Shown one piece after another: positions 16,668 to 30,682 of a DNA stretch of 64,000 nt. The translations under genes and the position numbers were made by a program. Position 1 is the first letter of the stretch. Each line of letters begins with the position of its first letter. The DNA is from Verrucomicrobiota bacterium (GTDB taxonomy: Bacteria; Verrucomicrobiota; Verrucomicrobiia; Opitutales; Opitutaceae). The stretch is from assembly GCA_016871755.1 (NCBI GenBank), contig VHCJ01000015.1, positions 1 to 64,000 on the forward strand, read 5' to 3'. The notes under the pieces are model-generated. The model was not told where the DNA came from. It ran no database searches and saw nothing but the letters and a program-made list of their open reading frames with translations.

Positions 16668-17051
16668 ATGAGCAACATCACCAAAGACCAAGTCATCGAG
16701 TGGCTCTCCGGCCAGTCGATTCTCGAACTCGCGGCCCTCGTCAAGGACCTCGAGGCCAAGTGGGGCGTGTCGGCCGCAGCGGCCGTTGCCGCTGCTCCGG
16801 CTGCTGGCGGCGCCGCTCCGGCGGCCGCGGCGGTCGAGCAGACCGAGTTCATCGTCGTCCTCGCGGAAGCCGGTGCCAACAAGATCGGCGTCATCAAGGA
16901 AGTGCGCGCGATCACCGGCCTCGGCCTCAAGGAGGCCAAGGATCTCGTCGACGGCGCCCCGAAGCCCGTCAAGGAGAACGTTCCGAAGGCCGAAGCCGAG
17001 GAGATCAAGAAGAAGCTCGAGGCGGCCGGCGCGAAGGTTCAGCTCAAGTAA
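16668..17051 (+). CDS. rplL: 50S ribosomal protein L7/L12
   Basis: 127 aa. It shows the N-terminal dimerisation helices ('[20 protein letters not shown]'), an Ala-rich hinge (about 38-57) and the C-terminal factor-binding domain ('[20 protein letters not shown]'). It is the multi-copy stalk protein that recruits EF-Tu and EF-G. The 148-nt spacer before it contains a stem that ends at the Shine-Dalgarno, which may serve the higher output L12 needs relative to L10. Confidence 0.98.
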   Translation: MSNITKDQVIEWLSGQSILELAALVKDLEAKWGVSAAAAVAAAPAAGGAAPAAAAVEQTEFIVVLAEAGANKIGVIKEVRAITGLGLKEAKDLVDGAPKPVKENVPKAEAEEIKKKLEAAGAKVQLK

Positions 17052-17096
17052 TCCGCCGCTTGGCTCCCTGTTTCCTCCAGGCGCCAGATTCCTCTG

Positions 17097-17125
17097 GACA
17101 GGCTGCGTTTCGGCGCAGCCTGTCT
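17097..17125 (+). terminator. attenuator-like hairpin between rplL and rpoB
   Basis: A perfect 11-bp stem (17097-17107 with 17114-17124) closes a 6-nt TTTCGG loop. A pyrimidine-rich tail with runs of T (17125-17154) follows. In Escherichia coli the rplL-rpoB spacer holds an attenuator and an RNase III site that lower rpoBC relative to ribosomal proteins; this hairpin is in the same place. Confidence 0.6.
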
Positions 17126-17263
17126 TCTGCCTTTGATTTTTCCGTTCTTTTTTCGTTGAGGGCGAGCCCGGCCTCCCGCCGGGTCCGTCCGTCCGTCCTA
17201 GTCTCCGGGCGAAGCCCCGCCCGTTGACCGTCCAGCCGTTTTGTCACACCTCCGGGAACTCCC

Positions 17264-20200
17264 ATGGCCGACCGTAGTAACCACTCAGATCGCATCAACT
17301 TCGGCAAGCTCCGCGAAGTCATCCAGCCGCCGAACCTGATCGAGCTCCAGATCAGCTCGTATCTCGATTACCTGCAGAAGGGAATCCCCGAGAAGCAGCG
17401 CAAGAATCAGGGCCTTGAGGCCGTCTTCCGCGAGGTCTTCCCGATCGAGTCCTACGACGGTCGGCTCGTGCTCGAATACGTCTCGTACACCATCGGAGAA
17501 CCCAAGAACACCGAGATCGAGTGCATCCGCGACGGCATCACTTACTCGGTGCCGCTGTATGTGAAGCTGCGCCTCCGCGAGGAGGACTTCATCAAGGACG
17601 AGGAGATCTACATGGGCGAGATTCCGATGGTGACCGAGCGCGGCTCGTTCATCATCAATGGCGCCGAGCGCGTCGTGGTCTCCCAGCTCCACCGCTCTCC
17701 GGGCATCGCCTTCGAGGTCGCTCCGCACCCGAACGGCAAGCTCCTCCACTCTTTCCGGATCATTCCGGACCGCGGCACGTGGCTGGAGGTCCAGTTCGAC
17801 AACAACGACCTGCTCTACGTCTACCTCGACCGCCGCCGCCGCCGCCGGAAGTTCCTCATCACGACGCTGCTTCGTTCGATCGGCTTCAGCGCCGACATCG
17901 ACATCCTCAACCTCTTCTACGAGATCCGCGATCTCAAGGTCTCGAAGGCCCTCAACCTCGAAAACGTCAGCACGCTCGTCCTCGTCGAGGACGCCATCGA
18001 CGCCCAGCAGGGTGTAGTGCTCGCCCGCGCCTTCGAACCGCTCACCAAGGCCATCGTCCGTACGTTCGAGAAGCACGATATCTCCTCCATCCGCGTCATC
18101 GACACCGCCGCCGATGAGGGTGCGATCATCCGCGCGCTCAAGAAGGACCCGACCCGCAATGAGGAGGAGGCCCTCAAGGAAATCTACAAGCGTCTCCGTC
18201 CGGGCGAGCCGCCGACCACGGCCAACGCCAAGGCCCTGCTCAAGCGTCTCTTCTTCGACCCGAAACGCTACGACCTCGGCCGCGTCGGCCGCTACAAGGT
18301 CAACCAGAAGCTCGGCCTCAAGGTCGACCTCGAGCAGCGCATCCTGGAGTCCGGCGATGTCGTCGCCGCCACGAAATACTTGGTCCGCCTCAAGCGGGGC
18401 GAGGGCGTCGTTGACGATATCGATCACCTGGGCTCGCGCCGTGTCCGCACCGTCGGTGAACTTCTCGCCAACCAGTGCCGCGTTGGCTTGGCCCGCACCG
18501 AGCGCCTGGTCCGCGAGCGCATGACGATGTACGACCAGAGCGTCGACTCGATCACGCCGCAAAAGCTGATCAATCCGAAGGCACTCACCACGGTCATTCG
18601 CGACTTCTTCGCCCGGTCCCAGCTGTCCCAGTTCATGGACCAGATCAATCCGCTCGCGGAGGTGACGCACAAGCGCCGCCTCTCTGCGCTCGGACCCGGT
18701 GGTCTGAACCGCGACCGCGCCGGCTTCGAGGTGCGCGACGTGCATCCGTCCCACTACGGCCGCATCTGCCCGATCGAGACTCCCGAAGGTCCGAACATCG
18801 GTCTGATCAACTCCCTCTCGACCTACGCCCGCGTGAACGAGTTCGGCTTCATCGAGTCGCCTTACCGCGTGGTCAAGGACGGTCGCGTGACCGACAAGAT
18901 CGATTACCTCACCGCCGACCAGGAGGAGGGCAAGGTCATCGCCCAGGCGAACGCCGAGATCGATGATCGTGGCAACTTCGTCGGCAAGGTCACCGTCCGC
19001 CAGGACGGGAACTTCCTCGAGGTGCCTGCCAGCGAGGTCCACCTCATGGACGTCTCGCCGAAGCAGGTCATCTCGATCGCGGCCGGCATGATCCCCTTCC
19101 TTGAGCACGACGACGCGAATCGCGCGCTGATGGGCGCGAACATGCAACGCCAGGGCGTGCCGCTGCTCCAAGCCGAGTCGCCGTTCGTCGGCACCGGCAT
19201 CGAGGAACGCGTCGCCCGCGACTCCAAGATTGTCGTCGTCGCCCAGGAGCCGGGCGTCGTTGCCGCCGTCGATGCCCGCCGCATCGTCACGACGCGCGAC
19301 GGCGAACTGCCGCGGAACTTCGACAAGAGCCCGAAGAGCGATCCCAAGAACGGGGTCCTGGTCTACGAGCTGCGGAAGTTCATGCGCTCGAACGCCGGCA
19401 CGTGCTTCAACCAGAAGCCGATCGTCAAGAAGGGCCAGAAGGTCCGCGTCGGAGACGTCATCGCCGACGGCCCGTCCACTGACCGCGGCGAGATGGCCTT
19501 GGGCCGCAACGTCCTCGTGGCGTTCATGCCGTGGAACGGTTACAACTTCGAGGACGCGATCCTGATCTCTGAGAAGGTGCTCAAGGAAGACGTCTTCACG
19601 TCCATCCACATCCAGGAGTTCGAGGTCACCGCACGTGACACGAAGCTCGGGCCTGAGGAAATCACCCGCGACATCCCGAACGTCGGCGAGGAGGCCCTCA
19701 AGAACCTCGATCACAACGGCGTCATTCGCATCGGCGCCGAGGTCAAGCCGGGCGACATCCTCGTCGGCAAGATCACGCCGAAGTCCGAGACCGAACTTGC
19801 ACCGGAGGAAAAGCTCCTCCGCGCCATCTTCGGCGAGAAGGCTGCAGACGTGAAGGACACCTCCCTCGTGGTGCCCTCCGGCGTCGGTGGCATCATCATG
19901 GACGTCAAGGTCTCCTCCCGCATCGACAACCAGCAGGAGAAGCTGTCCCCGTCCGACCGTCGTCGCCAGATCAAGCAGATCCAGGAAGACTACAAGACGG
20001 AGATGGACAAGCTGCGCGAGTCCCTGACCGAGGCGCTGTCCAACATTCTGCTCGGCGAGAAGATCCCGCTCGATGTGGTCAATGGCCAGACGGGCGAGAT
20101 CATCATCCCCGCCAACCGCAAGATCACGAAGACCCTGCTGCGCAAGCTCGCGGCGGTTTCCAAGCACGTCGAGATCGATCCCTCCCCGGTCCGCATCAAG

Positions 20201-21058
20201 ATCATGGAGATCATCGGCTCCTACCAAGGGAAGTTCGATGAGCTCGAGGGCGATCGCGAACGCAAGATCCAGAGCGTCGAGGCGGGCGAAGATGCCGGCA
20301 CCGGCGCGATCAAGCAGGTCAAGGTCTACATCGCCACGAAGCAGAAGCTCGAGGTCGGAGACAAGATGGCCGGCCGCCACGGCAACAAGGGCGTCGTCGC
20401 CAAGATCGTCCCCGAGGAAGACATGCCGTTCCTTCCGGACGGCACCTCGGTCGAGATCTGCCTGAATCCGCTGGGCGTGCCTTCGCGCATGAACGTCGGT
20501 CAGGTGCTCGAGACGCACCTGGGCTGGGCGTGCAAGAAGCTCGGCATCAAGGTGGCCACGCCCGTCTTCGACGGTATCCCCGAGAAGAAGGTCCGTGAGT
20601 ACCTCAAGCAGGCGGGGCTCCCGAACTCGGGCAAGAGCGCGCTGTTCGATGGCCGCACCGGCGAGAAGATCGATCAGGAGGTCGTCGTTGGCTACATCTA
20701 CATGATGAAGCTGAACCACTTGGTCTCCCACAAGATCCACGCCCGGGCGGTGGGTCCGTACTCGCTCGTCACCCAGCAACCGCTGGGCGGCAAGGCGCAG
20801 TACGGCGGCCAGCGCTTCGGCGAAATGGAGGTGTGGGCGCTCGAGGCCTATGGCGCGGCGCACACGCTGCAGGAACTGCTCACCGTCAAATCCGATGACG
20901 TGCAGGGCCGCACCAAGATCTACGAGTCGCTCGTCAAGGGCGACAACACGCTCGTCGCCGGCACGCCGGAGTCGTTCAACGTGCTCATCAAGGAAATCCA
21001 GTCCCTCGGCCTCGACATCAAGCTCTCCAAGGGAGACGCGCTCAGCCTCGGAGCCTGA
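17264..21058 (+). CDS. rpoB: DNA-directed RNA polymerase subunit beta
   Basis: 1264 aa. Recognisable beta blocks run throughout: '[20 protein letters not shown]' near 120, the rifampicin region '[20 protein letters not shown]' with '[20 protein letters not shown]', '[18 protein letters not shown]', and the C-terminal '[20 protein letters not shown]'. The protein forms one half of the active-centre cleft. The rifampicin-contact residues visible are of the sensitive type (e.g. '[13 protein letters not shown]'). A 212-nt spacer with an attenuator-like hairpin separates it from rplL; rpoC follows after 56 nt. Confidence 0.99.
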   Translation: MADRSNHSDRINFGKLREVIQPPNLIELQISSYLDYLQKGIPEKQRKNQGLEAVFREVFPIESYDGRLVLEYVSYTIGEPKNTEIECIRDGITYSVPLYVKLRLREEDFIKDEEIYMGEIPMVTERGSFIINGAERVVVSQLHRSPGIAFEVAPHPNGKLLHSFRIIPDRGTWLEVQFDNNDLLYVYLDRRRRRRKFLITTLLRSIGFSADIDILNLFYEIRDLKVSKALNLENVSTLVLVEDAIDAQQGVVLARAFEPLTKAIVRTFEKHDISSIRVIDTAADEGAIIRALKKDPTRNEEEALKEIYKRLRPGEPPTTANAKALLKRLFFDPKRYDLGRVGRYKVNQKLGLKVDLEQRILESGDVVAATKYLVRLKRGEGVVDDIDHLGSRRVRTVGELLANQCRVGLARTERLVRERMTMYDQSVDSITPQKLINPKALTTVIRDFFARSQLSQFMDQINPLAEVTHKRRLSALGPGGLNRDRAGFEVRDVHPSHYGRICPIETPEGPNIGLINSLSTYARVNEFGFIESPYRVVKDGRVTDKIDYLTADQEEGKVIAQANAEIDDRGNFVGKVTVRQDGNFLEVPASEVHLMDVSPKQVISIAAGMIPFLEHDDANRALMGANMQRQGVPLLQAESPFVGTGIEERVARDSKIVVVAQEPGVVAAVDARRIVTTRDGELPRNFDKSPKSDPKNGVLVYELRKFMRSNAGTCFNQKPIVKKGQKVRVGDVIADGPSTDRGEMALGRNVLVAFMPWNGYNFEDAILISEKVLKEDVFTSIHIQEFEVTARDTKLGPEEITRDIPNVGEEALKNLDHNGVIRIGAEVKPGDILVGKITPKSETELAPEEKLLRAIFGEKAADVKDTSLVVPSGVGGIIMDVKVSSRIDNQQEKLSPSDRRRQIKQIQEDYKTEMDKLRESLTEALSNILLGEKIPLDVVNGQTGEIIIPANRKITKTLLRKLAAVSKHVEIDPSPVRIKIMEIIGSYQGKFDELEGDRERKIQSVEAGEDAGTGAIKQVKVYIATKQKLEVGDKMAGRHGNKGVVAKIVPEEDMPFLPDGTSVEICLNPLGVPSRMNVGQVLETHLGWACKKLGIKVATPVFDGIPEKKVREYLKQAGLPNSGKSALFDGRTGEKIDQEVVVGYIYMMKLNHLVSHKIHARAVGPYSLVTQQPLGGKAQYGGQRFGEMEVWALEAYGAAHTLQELLTVKSDDVQGRTKIYESLVKGDNTLVAGTPESFNVLIKEIQSLGLDIKLSKGDALSLGA

Positions 21059-21114
21059 GCCGTCCGCCTTTCGCCCGCATCCGTTCCGCATCCTTTCACG
21101 CCAGCGTCCCTCCC

Positions 21115-25263
<4,149 letters not shown>

Positions 25264-25299
25264 GGAACGACGGCGCGAGCGCGCGCGACGTCCCAACCG

Positions 25300-25339
25300 A
25301 CCGGCCGCATCCGCCAAGGATGCGGCCGGTTTGCGTTTA
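25300..25339 (+). terminator. rho-independent terminator after rpoC
   Basis: A perfect 13-bp stem (25300-25312 with 25318-25330) closes a GCCAA loop and is followed by TTGCGTTT. This ends the secE/nusG-rplKAJL-rpoBC transcription unit. Confidence 0.85.
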
Positions 25340-25591
25340 ACGGCGCGGGCAGGCAAACTGCCGGCGGGTCGGCAAGGCGGGGGAGGAGTCAGGAGAGCAG
25401 CGCGGCCGGGGTTGCGTACCGGTGATGCGAGGGAGGGTGGGGAGAGGGTTCGCGGGCCGGGGAAGAAGCGCGGCCAGGAATTTACCGGGCGAGCTCGACC
25501 GGATGCGCAGTTCCGGGAAAGTGAATTTCGTCGCGAGAAAGCGCTTGCCTCAGGCGGCGGCATCTCCTTTGCTCGCTTTCCCTCCCGCCAA
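25340..25591. other. non-coding spacer, no gene recognised
   Basis: Between the rpoC terminator and the tandem hairpins I see no gene. Short open frames exist on the + strand, but their composition is low-complexity (Gly/Arg-rich) and matches nothing I know. A purine-rich stretch (GGGAGGAGTCAGGAGAGCAG, about 25380-25400) does not form a recognisable structured RNA. If the following terminator ends a small transcript, its promoter should be here; TTGCCT (25546-25551) with TTTGCT 17 nt later is a weak candidate. Confidence 0.4.
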
Positions 25592-25622
25592 AACGACTTG
25601 TCGAGCTTAGCTCCAAGTCGTT
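25592..25622 (+). ncRNA. hairpin directly upstream of a terminator (possible leader or small RNA)
   Basis: AACGACTTG (25592-25600) is perfectly inverted by CAAGTCGTT (25614-25622); inside, GAGC/GCTC (25603-25606, 25610-25613) extends the helix past a 2-nt bulge to a TTA loop. It is 2 nt before an intrinsic terminator. Tandem hairpin plus terminator suggests the 3' end of a small RNA or an attenuated leader of the rpsL operon. Confidence 0.45.
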
Positions 25623-25624
25623 AT

Positions 25625-25656
25625 TCGCCCGGCCCTCAAAAGCCGGGCGATTTTTT
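25625..25656 (+). terminator. rho-independent terminator between rpoC and rpsL
   Basis: A 9-bp stem (TCGCCCGGC 25625-25633, GCCGGGCGA 25642-25650) with an 8-nt loop is followed by six Ts. It is a textbook intrinsic terminator on the + strand, yet the rpoBC transcript is already terminated at 25300-25330. Confidence 0.85.
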
Positions 25657-25785
25657 GCCAGGGTCTGGCTCGTCCTCCGGGGTATCGATTCTCCCTGAGT
25701 TAGGCGTCGCTCCGCGGTTTTCCACCGTGGAAATGCCTCGGCTCCGGGAAATAACGGGTTCCCGCGATAATCTTCGAGTTTCTGC

Positions 25786-25813
25786 TTGCCGAGGGGGAGC
25801 CCGTTGCTAGTTT
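25786..25813 (+). promoter_or_regulatory. rpsL: candidate promoter of the rpsL operon
   Basis: TTGCCG (25786-25791), a 16-bp spacer and TAGTTT (25808-25813) lie 38 nt before the rpsL ATG. A GATAAT at 25766-25771 is a second possible -10 but lacks a -35. A promoter is required here because two terminators precede the operon. Confidence 0.35.
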
Positions 25814-25851
25814 CCGCGTCTTTTCGCCACTTCCGAGACACACCATTTCGT

Positions 25852-26235
25852 ATGCCGACCATCAACCAACTTGTGCGCAAGGGCCGCCGCAGCATCCGCA
25901 CAAAGTCCAAGTCACCGGCGCTCGCGGGCAACCCCTTTCGCCGCGGCGTCTGCGTGCAGGTCATGACCCGCACGCCGAAGAAGCCCAATTCCGCGATCCG
26001 CAAGGTTGCCAAGGTGCGCCTGACCAATGGCAACGAAGTCATTTCCTACATTCCTGACGAGGGTCACAACCTTCAGGAGCACTCGATCGTGCTCGTTCGC
26101 GGTGGCCGCGTGAAGGACCTTCCTGGCGTCCGCTACCACATCGTGCGCGGCACGCTCGACGCGACGGGCGTGGAGAAACGCCGCCGCAGCCGCTCGAAGT
26201 ACGGCGTCAAGCGCCCGAAGGCCGCCAAGGCCTGA
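25852..26235 (+). CDS. rpsL: 30S ribosomal protein S12
   Basis: 127 aa from ATG 25852, which gives the canonical '[13 protein letters not shown]'. The decoding-centre loops '[20 protein letters not shown]' and '[13 protein letters not shown]' are intact, with the lysines that mark streptomycin sensitivity (K in 'TPKKPNS' and 'GRVKDLPG'). It is the first gene of the str operon. Confidence 0.98.
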   Translation: MPTINQLVRKGRRSIRTKSKSPALAGNPFRRGVCVQVMTRTPKKPNSAIRKVAKVRLTNGNEVISYIPDEGHNLQEHSIVLVRGGRVKDLPGVRYHIVRGTLDATGVEKRRRSRSKYGVKRPKAAKA

Positions 26236-26263
26236 GTAACCCCAGGAACGACGCACTCCTACC

Positions 26264-26737
26264 ATGTCACGCCGTCACAGAGCCGACAAACGCACGATTG
26301 AACCAGACATTCGCTACCAGAGTCCGCTGGTGGCGCACTTGGTCCATGTGGTGATGAAGAGCGGAAAGAAGAATCTCGCGGAGCGCATCGTCTACGGTGC
26401 GTTTGCCAAGGTGTCCGAGAAGCTGGAGAAGGGCGATCCGGTCGATCTGCTGATCGGCGCGATGGAAAACGCTCGCCCGCGCCTTGAGGTGAAGAGCCGC
26501 CGCGTCGGTGGCGCCACCTACCAGGTTCCGGTGGAAATTTCGTTTGAACGTCAGGAGAGCCTGGCCCTCCGCTGGATCGTCACCGCCGCCGGCACCCGCA
26601 AGGGCGTGCCGATGCGTGACGCGCTCGCGGCCGAGATCGTCGATGCCTACAACAACACCGGTTCGGTCGTGAAGAAGAAGGAAGACACGCACAAGATGGC
26701 CCAGGCCAACCGCGCCTTCGCCCACCTTCGCTGGTAA
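26264..26737 (+). CDS. rpsG: 30S ribosomal protein S7
   Basis: 157 aa, normal for S7. It begins 'MSRRHRADKRTIEPDIRYQS' and contains 'KSRRVGGATYQVPVEI' and the C-terminal 'ANRAFAHLRW'. S7 nucleates assembly of the 30S head and in other bacteria represses the str operon. It lies 28 nt after rpsL and 19 nt before fusA. Confidence 0.98.
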   Translation: MSRRHRADKRTIEPDIRYQSPLVAHLVHVVMKSGKKNLAERIVYGAFAKVSEKLEKGDPVDLLIGAMENARPRLEVKSRRVGGATYQVPVEISFERQESLALRWIVTAAGTRKGVPMRDALAAEIVDAYNNTGSVVKKKEDTHKMAQANRAFAHLRW

Positions 26738-26756
26738 TACTTTCCGACGCGTCACC

Positions 26757-28943
26757 ATGTCCGCTTCCATCGATCTCAAGATCGTCACTGAAAAGTCCCA
26801 GTTTGCTCCGGTGAACTCGCCGACTCGGCCGTTCCCGCTGGAGTGGACCCGGAACATCGGCATTGCCGCGCACATTGATGCGGGCAAGACGACGACCACG
26901 GAGCGCATCCTCTTCTACTCGGGCGCCGTCCACAAGATGGGCGAGGTGCACGAGGGATCGACCGTGACCGACTGGATGGAGCAGGAGCGTGAGCGTGGCA
27001 TCACCATCACGGCCGCCGCCATCTCCTGTGCTTGGAATGCCTCCTGCGGCCCGTGGAAGGGCATCAAGCAGCGCATCAACATCATCGACACCCCCGGCCA
27101 CGTGGACTTCACCGCCGAGGTTGAGCGCTCCCTCCGCGTGCTCGATGGTGCCGTCGCCGTTTTCTGTGCCGTCGCCGGAGTCCAGCCGCAGTCCGAGACG
27201 GTGTGGCGCCAAGCCAACAAGTACCGCGTTCCGCGCGTCGCGTTCATCAACAAGATGGACCGCACCGGTGCCGATTTCTTCCGTGCGATCTCCGAGATGC
27301 GCGAGAAGCTCAAGGCCAACGCCCACCCGCTCTTCATCCCGATCGGCAAGGAAGAGAATTTCAGCGGGGTCATCGACCTCGTCCAGCAGATCGCCTACAT
27401 CTTCGACGAAACGACGGACCCGCTCGGCCTGAGTCCGATCACCAGCGCCATTCCGGCGGAGTATGTCGAACAGACGAAGGAATACCGCGATCGCCTGATC
27501 GAGGCGGTTTCCGATTTCGACGACGTCATCGCCGAGAAGTACCTCGGTGGCGAGGAGATCTCCGTAGACGAGCTGATGCTCGGCGTGCGCAAGGCGACGA
27601 TCTCGCTCCAATTCACCGGCGTCATCCCGGGCTCCGCCTTCAAGAAAAAGGGCGTGCAGCGCCTCCTCGACTGCGTCGTCAATTACCTCCCGAGTCCGAT
27701 CGACGTCCCGCCCATGAAGGGCCAGGACTCCGATGGCACCGAGGTCGAAGCCAAGGTTGACGACAAGGCCAGGCTCGCCGGTCTCGCGTTCAAGCTCTGG
27801 AGCGATCCGTTCGTCGGCAAGCTGGTCTTCTTCCGCGTCTACACCGGCACGCTGACCAAGGGCATGTCCCTCTACAACCCGCGCACGCGGCGTTCGGAGC
27901 GGGTCTCGCGTCTCGTGCTGATGCGCGCCATTGAGCGCGAGGAAATCGACATGGCCTACGCGGGTGACATTTGTGCCCTCGTGGGCGTCAAGGACGTGAT
28001 CACCGGCGACACGCTGTCCCACGAGGACAACGACATTCGTCTGGAACCGCCGTCCTTCCCGGATCCGGTGATCGCGATGTCGATCGAACCCAATTCCAAG
28101 GCCGACCAGGAGAAGATGGGCACCGCTCTGCAGCGGCTGGTGGCCGAGGATCCTACCCTCCGCGTCTCAACCGATCCGGACACGGGTCAGGTCATCCTCG
28201 CGGGCATGGGTGAGCTCCACCTCGACATCATCCGCGACCGCATGAAGCGCGAGTTCAAGGTCGAGGCGACCGCGGGCAAGCCGCAGATCGCCTATCGCGA
28301 GACGGTCACCGCCGCTGCCGAAGCCGAGGGCAAGTTCATCCGCCAGTCGGGTGGCAAGGGCCAGTACGGCCACGTCGTGGTCAAGATCGAACCCAACGAG
28401 AAGGGCAAGGGCATCGAGGTCGTTAACGAGATCGTTGGCGGCGCGATTCCGAAGGAGTTCATCAAGCCGGCGACGGACGGCATCCTTGAGGGATCGAATA
28501 ACGGCGTCATTGCCGGGTACCCGACGGTCGATGCGATCGTCCGCATCACCGACGGTTCCTTCCACGAAGTCGACTCCTCCGAGCTGGCGTTCAAGATGGC
28601 GGGCATCTTCGCCTTCAAGGAGGCGATGAAGAAGGCCAAGCCCATCCTCCTCGAGCCGATCATGGCGGTGGAGCTGACGACCCCGGAGGACTACCAAGGC
28701 GACCTCATGGGCGACATCAATCGTCGCCGCGGCACCATTCAGGGCATGGAGAACAAGGCGGGCGCGTGCATTGTCACGGCCGCCGTGCCGCTCGAGACCC
28801 TGTTCGGCTACGTCACCGACATCCGATCCCTCTCCAAGGGGCGCGCAAGCGCTTCCATCACGCCCTCACACTTCGAGCAGGTGCCCAACGCCCAGCTGCA
28901 GAAGATCGTCGAGGCTTCCCCCAAGGCGCCGGCGCGCACGTAA
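26757..28943 (+). CDS. fusA: elongation factor G
   Basis: 728 aa, slightly long because of an N-terminal extension of about 21 residues before 'RNIGIAAHIDAGKT' (G1 at 38-45). Switch II 'DTPGHVDFT', 'NKMD' and the five-domain EF-G layout follow, with domain IV 'GKGQYGHVVVKIEPNEKG'. EF-G translocates tRNA and mRNA and, with RRF, recycles ribosomes. In many bacteria tuf comes next; here rpsJ follows after 15 nt, joining the str and S10 operons. Confidence 0.98.
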   Translation: MSASIDLKIVTEKSQFAPVNSPTRPFPLEWTRNIGIAAHIDAGKTTTTERILFYSGAVHKMGEVHEGSTVTDWMEQERERGITITAAAISCAWNASCGPWKGIKQRINIIDTPGHVDFTAEVERSLRVLDGAVAVFCAVAGVQPQSETVWRQANKYRVPRVAFINKMDRTGADFFRAISEMREKLKANAHPLFIPIGKEENFSGVIDLVQQIAYIFDETTDPLGLSPITSAIPAEYVEQTKEYRDRLIEAVSDFDDVIAEKYLGGEEISVDELMLGVRKATISLQFTGVIPGSAFKKKGVQRLLDCVVNYLPSPIDVPPMKGQDSDGTEVEAKVDDKARLAGLAFKLWSDPFVGKLVFFRVYTGTLTKGMSLYNPRTRRSERVSRLVLMRAIEREEIDMAYAGDICALVGVKDVITGDTLSHEDNDIRLEPPSFPDPVIAMSIEPNSKADQEKMGTALQRLVAEDPTLRVSTDPDTGQVILAGMGELHLDIIRDRMKREFKVEATAGKPQIAYRETVTAAAEAEGKFIRQSGGKGQYGHVVVKIEPNEKGKGIEVVNEIVGGAIPKEFIKPATDGILEGSNNGVIAGYPTVDAIVRITDGSFHEVDSSELAFKMAGIFAFKEAMKKAKPILLEPIMAVELTTPEDYQGDLMGDINRRRGTIQGMENKAGACIVTAAVPLETLFGYVTDIRSLSKGRASASITPSHFEQVPNAQLQKIVEASPKAPART

Positions 28944-28958
28944 CCACTCACTTTCGCC

Positions 28959-29267
28959 ATGAAAGGCCAACGCATTCGCATCAAGCTCCAGGGCTTCGAC
29001 TACCGGGTCATCGACCAGTCCGCCCTCGAGATCGTCGAGACCGCCAAACGCTCGGGTGCCCGCGTGTCGGGTCCGATCCCGCTGCCGACGCGCATCGACA
29101 AGCTCTCCGTCAATCGCTCCCCGCACGTCGACAAGAAGTCGATGGAGCAGTTCGAGACCCGGACGCACAAGCGCCTCATCGACATCATCGAGCCGACCGC
29201 GCAAACGGTCGACGAGCTCAAGAAGCTCAATCTCCCCTCGGGCGTCGACATCACCATCAACGTCTGA
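28959..29267 (+). CDS. rpsJ: 30S ribosomal protein S10 (NusE)
   Basis: 102 aa. '[19 protein letters not shown]' and '[20 protein letters not shown]' identify S10, which also works with NusG/NusB in antitermination. Only 15 nt separate it from fusA, with no room for the usual S10-operon leader; instead a structured 106-nt gap follows before rplC. Confidence 0.98.
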   Translation: MKGQRIRIKLQGFDYRVIDQSALEIVETAKRSGARVSGPIPLPTRIDKLSVNRSPHVDKKSMEQFETRTHKRLIDIIEPTAQTVDELKKLNLPSGVDITINV

Positions 29268-29294
29268 GCACCCGGAAATCCTTCACCCACAGTC

Positions 29295-29330
29295 TAGCGG
29301 CCACTCTCCCCGGCGAGGGGAGAATCGCTA
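29295..29330 (+). promoter_or_regulatory. hairpin in the rpsJ-rplC spacer
   Basis: An upper stem TCTCCCC/GGGGAGA (29305-29311, 29317-29323) closes a GGCGA loop; a lower stem TAGCG/CGCTA (29295-29299, 29326-29330) lies across an internal loop. It ends 43 nt before the rplC ATG. Possible autoregulatory site or processing structure; no T-tract. Confidence 0.4.
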
Positions 29331-29373
29331 ATGTAGGTCTCCAAACGGAAACCCTCCACCTACCACTTAGCCC

Positions 29374-30027
29374 ATGTCAATCAGCACACTCATTGGCACC
29401 AAACTCGGAATGACGCAGGTCTACGACGCGCAAAACGTCTTGGTCCCCGTCACCGTTGTCGAAGCCGGACCCTGCTCAGTCGTCCAGGTCAAGACCGCCG
29501 CGAACGACGGCTATGACGCCGTTCAGATCGGCTTTGCGAAGAAGAAGGACAAGAACGCCTCTAAGGGCGAGTCCGCTCACGCGAAGAAGGCCGGTCTCGA
29601 TTCCACGCCGCGCGTGCTGTCCGAGGTCCGCCTCGACGGCGCGTCCGCCCTCAAGCAGGGCGACGTGGTCACCGTTGAGACCTTCAAGGAAGGCCAGCTC
29701 GTGGATGTCATCGGCATCACGAAGGGCAAGGGCTTCCAGGGAGTCGTGCGCCGCTTCCGCGTCGCGGGCGGCCCTGCCTCCCACGGCTCCATGTTCCATC
29801 GCCGCATCGGCTCGATCGGCATGCGCCAGACGCCGGGCCGTTCGTGGAAGAACCAAGCCATGCCTGGTCACATGGGCGGCGACCGCCGCACCGTGCAGAA
29901 CCTGCGTGTGGTGAAGATTCTCCCCGAGAAGAACCTGCTGCTCGTGAAGGGCGCCATCCCCGGCGCCAACGGGGACGACGTGATCGTCCGCACCGCGATC
30001 AAGGGCCAGCCCAAGGCCACCGCCTAA
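29374..30027 (+). CDS. rplC: 50S ribosomal protein L3
   Basis: 217 aa. 'LIGTKLGMTQVYD' at the N-terminus, the long loop 'GPASHGSMFHRRIGSIGMRQ' and 'PGRSWKNQAMPGHMGG' that reaches the peptidyl-transferase centre are all typical. L3 initiates 50S assembly. An in-frame Lys/Ala-rich stretch ('KKKDKNASKGESAHAKKAG') is common in L3. Confidence 0.98.
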   Translation: MSISTLIGTKLGMTQVYDAQNVLVPVTVVEAGPCSVVQVKTAANDGYDAVQIGFAKKKDKNASKGESAHAKKAGLDSTPRVLSEVRLDGASALKQGDVVTVETFKEGQLVDVIGITKGKGFQGVVRRFRVAGGPASHGSMFHRRIGSIGMRQTPGRSWKNQAMPGHMGGDRRTVQNLRVVKILPEKNLLLVKGAIPGANGDDVIVRTAIKGQPKATA

Positions 30028-30045
30028 GCGAGAGGATCCCCAGCC

Positions 30046-30681
30046 ATGAAGCTCAAAGTTTACAGTCCCGACGCCTCGTCGAGCCGCGATGAGGATTTCC
30101 CGAACCTGCCCGTCTTCGAGGGCGACAAGGGCCTGCAGGCGCTCAAGGAAGTGATCGTCGCCATCCGCGCCAACCAGCGCCAGGGCACGCGCTCCACCAA
30201 GACGCGTGGCGAGGTCTCTGGCGGCGGCAAGAAGCCGTGGCGCCAGAAGGGTACCGGTCGCGCCCGCGCCGGCTCCATCCGCTCGCCCCTCTGGGTTGGC
30301 GGTGGCGTGGTCTTCGGTCCGCGTCCGCGCGACTTCTCCAAGAAGATCAACCAGAAGGTCAGTTCGCTCGCCTTCAGCCGGGCGCTGTTTGACCGCGCGT
30401 CGGCCGGCGAACTCGTCGTGATCGAGAGCGTGTCCCTGCCCAAGGCGAAGACCCGCGAGGTCAACGCGATCGTGAATCGCATCGAGCCGAAGGGCAAGTT
30501 GCTCCTCGTCGACGCTCCGTTCACGAGCGAGTCGGCCCGCGCCGCCCGCAACCTCGCCCGCGTCTCCCTCCAGGAGGCCGCCAAGCTCAACGCGCTCGAT
30601 CTCGCGCAGTACCGCAAGATCATCGTCAGCTCGGCCGCCCTCACGGCCATCCTCGCCCGCGTCAACGGAGCCCAGAACTAA
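30046..30681 (+). CDS. rplD: 50S ribosomal protein L4
   Basis: 211 aa. The L4 loop 'RQGTRSTKTRGEVSGGGKKP' with 'WRQKGTGRARAGSIRSPLW' lines the exit tunnel. L4 is the autogenous repressor of the S10 operon in gamma-proteobacteria; whether it acts so here is unknown. Only 1 nt separates its stop from the rplW start, implying coupling. Confidence 0.98.
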   Translation: MKLKVYSPDASSSRDEDFPNLPVFEGDKGLQALKEVIVAIRANQRQGTRSTKTRGEVSGGGKKPWRQKGTGRARAGSIRSPLWVGGGVVFGPRPRDFSKKINQKVSSLAFSRALFDRASAGELVVIESVSLPKAKTREVNAIVNRIEPKGKLLLVDAPFTSESARAARNLARVSLQEAAKLNALDLAQYRKIIVSSAALTAILARVNGAQN

Positions 30682-30682
30682 G

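Noticed and set aside
25380-25410. GTCAGG...AGCAGC string resembling the signal recognition particle RNA core
   Set aside because: The tetraloop and the flanking helix of SRP RNA are missing, so the match is only a few bases.
25331-25810. Open frames in the rpoC-rpsL spacer
   Set aside because: Low-complexity Gly/Arg/Ser translations that run through two hairpins and a terminator; no start context or homology seen.
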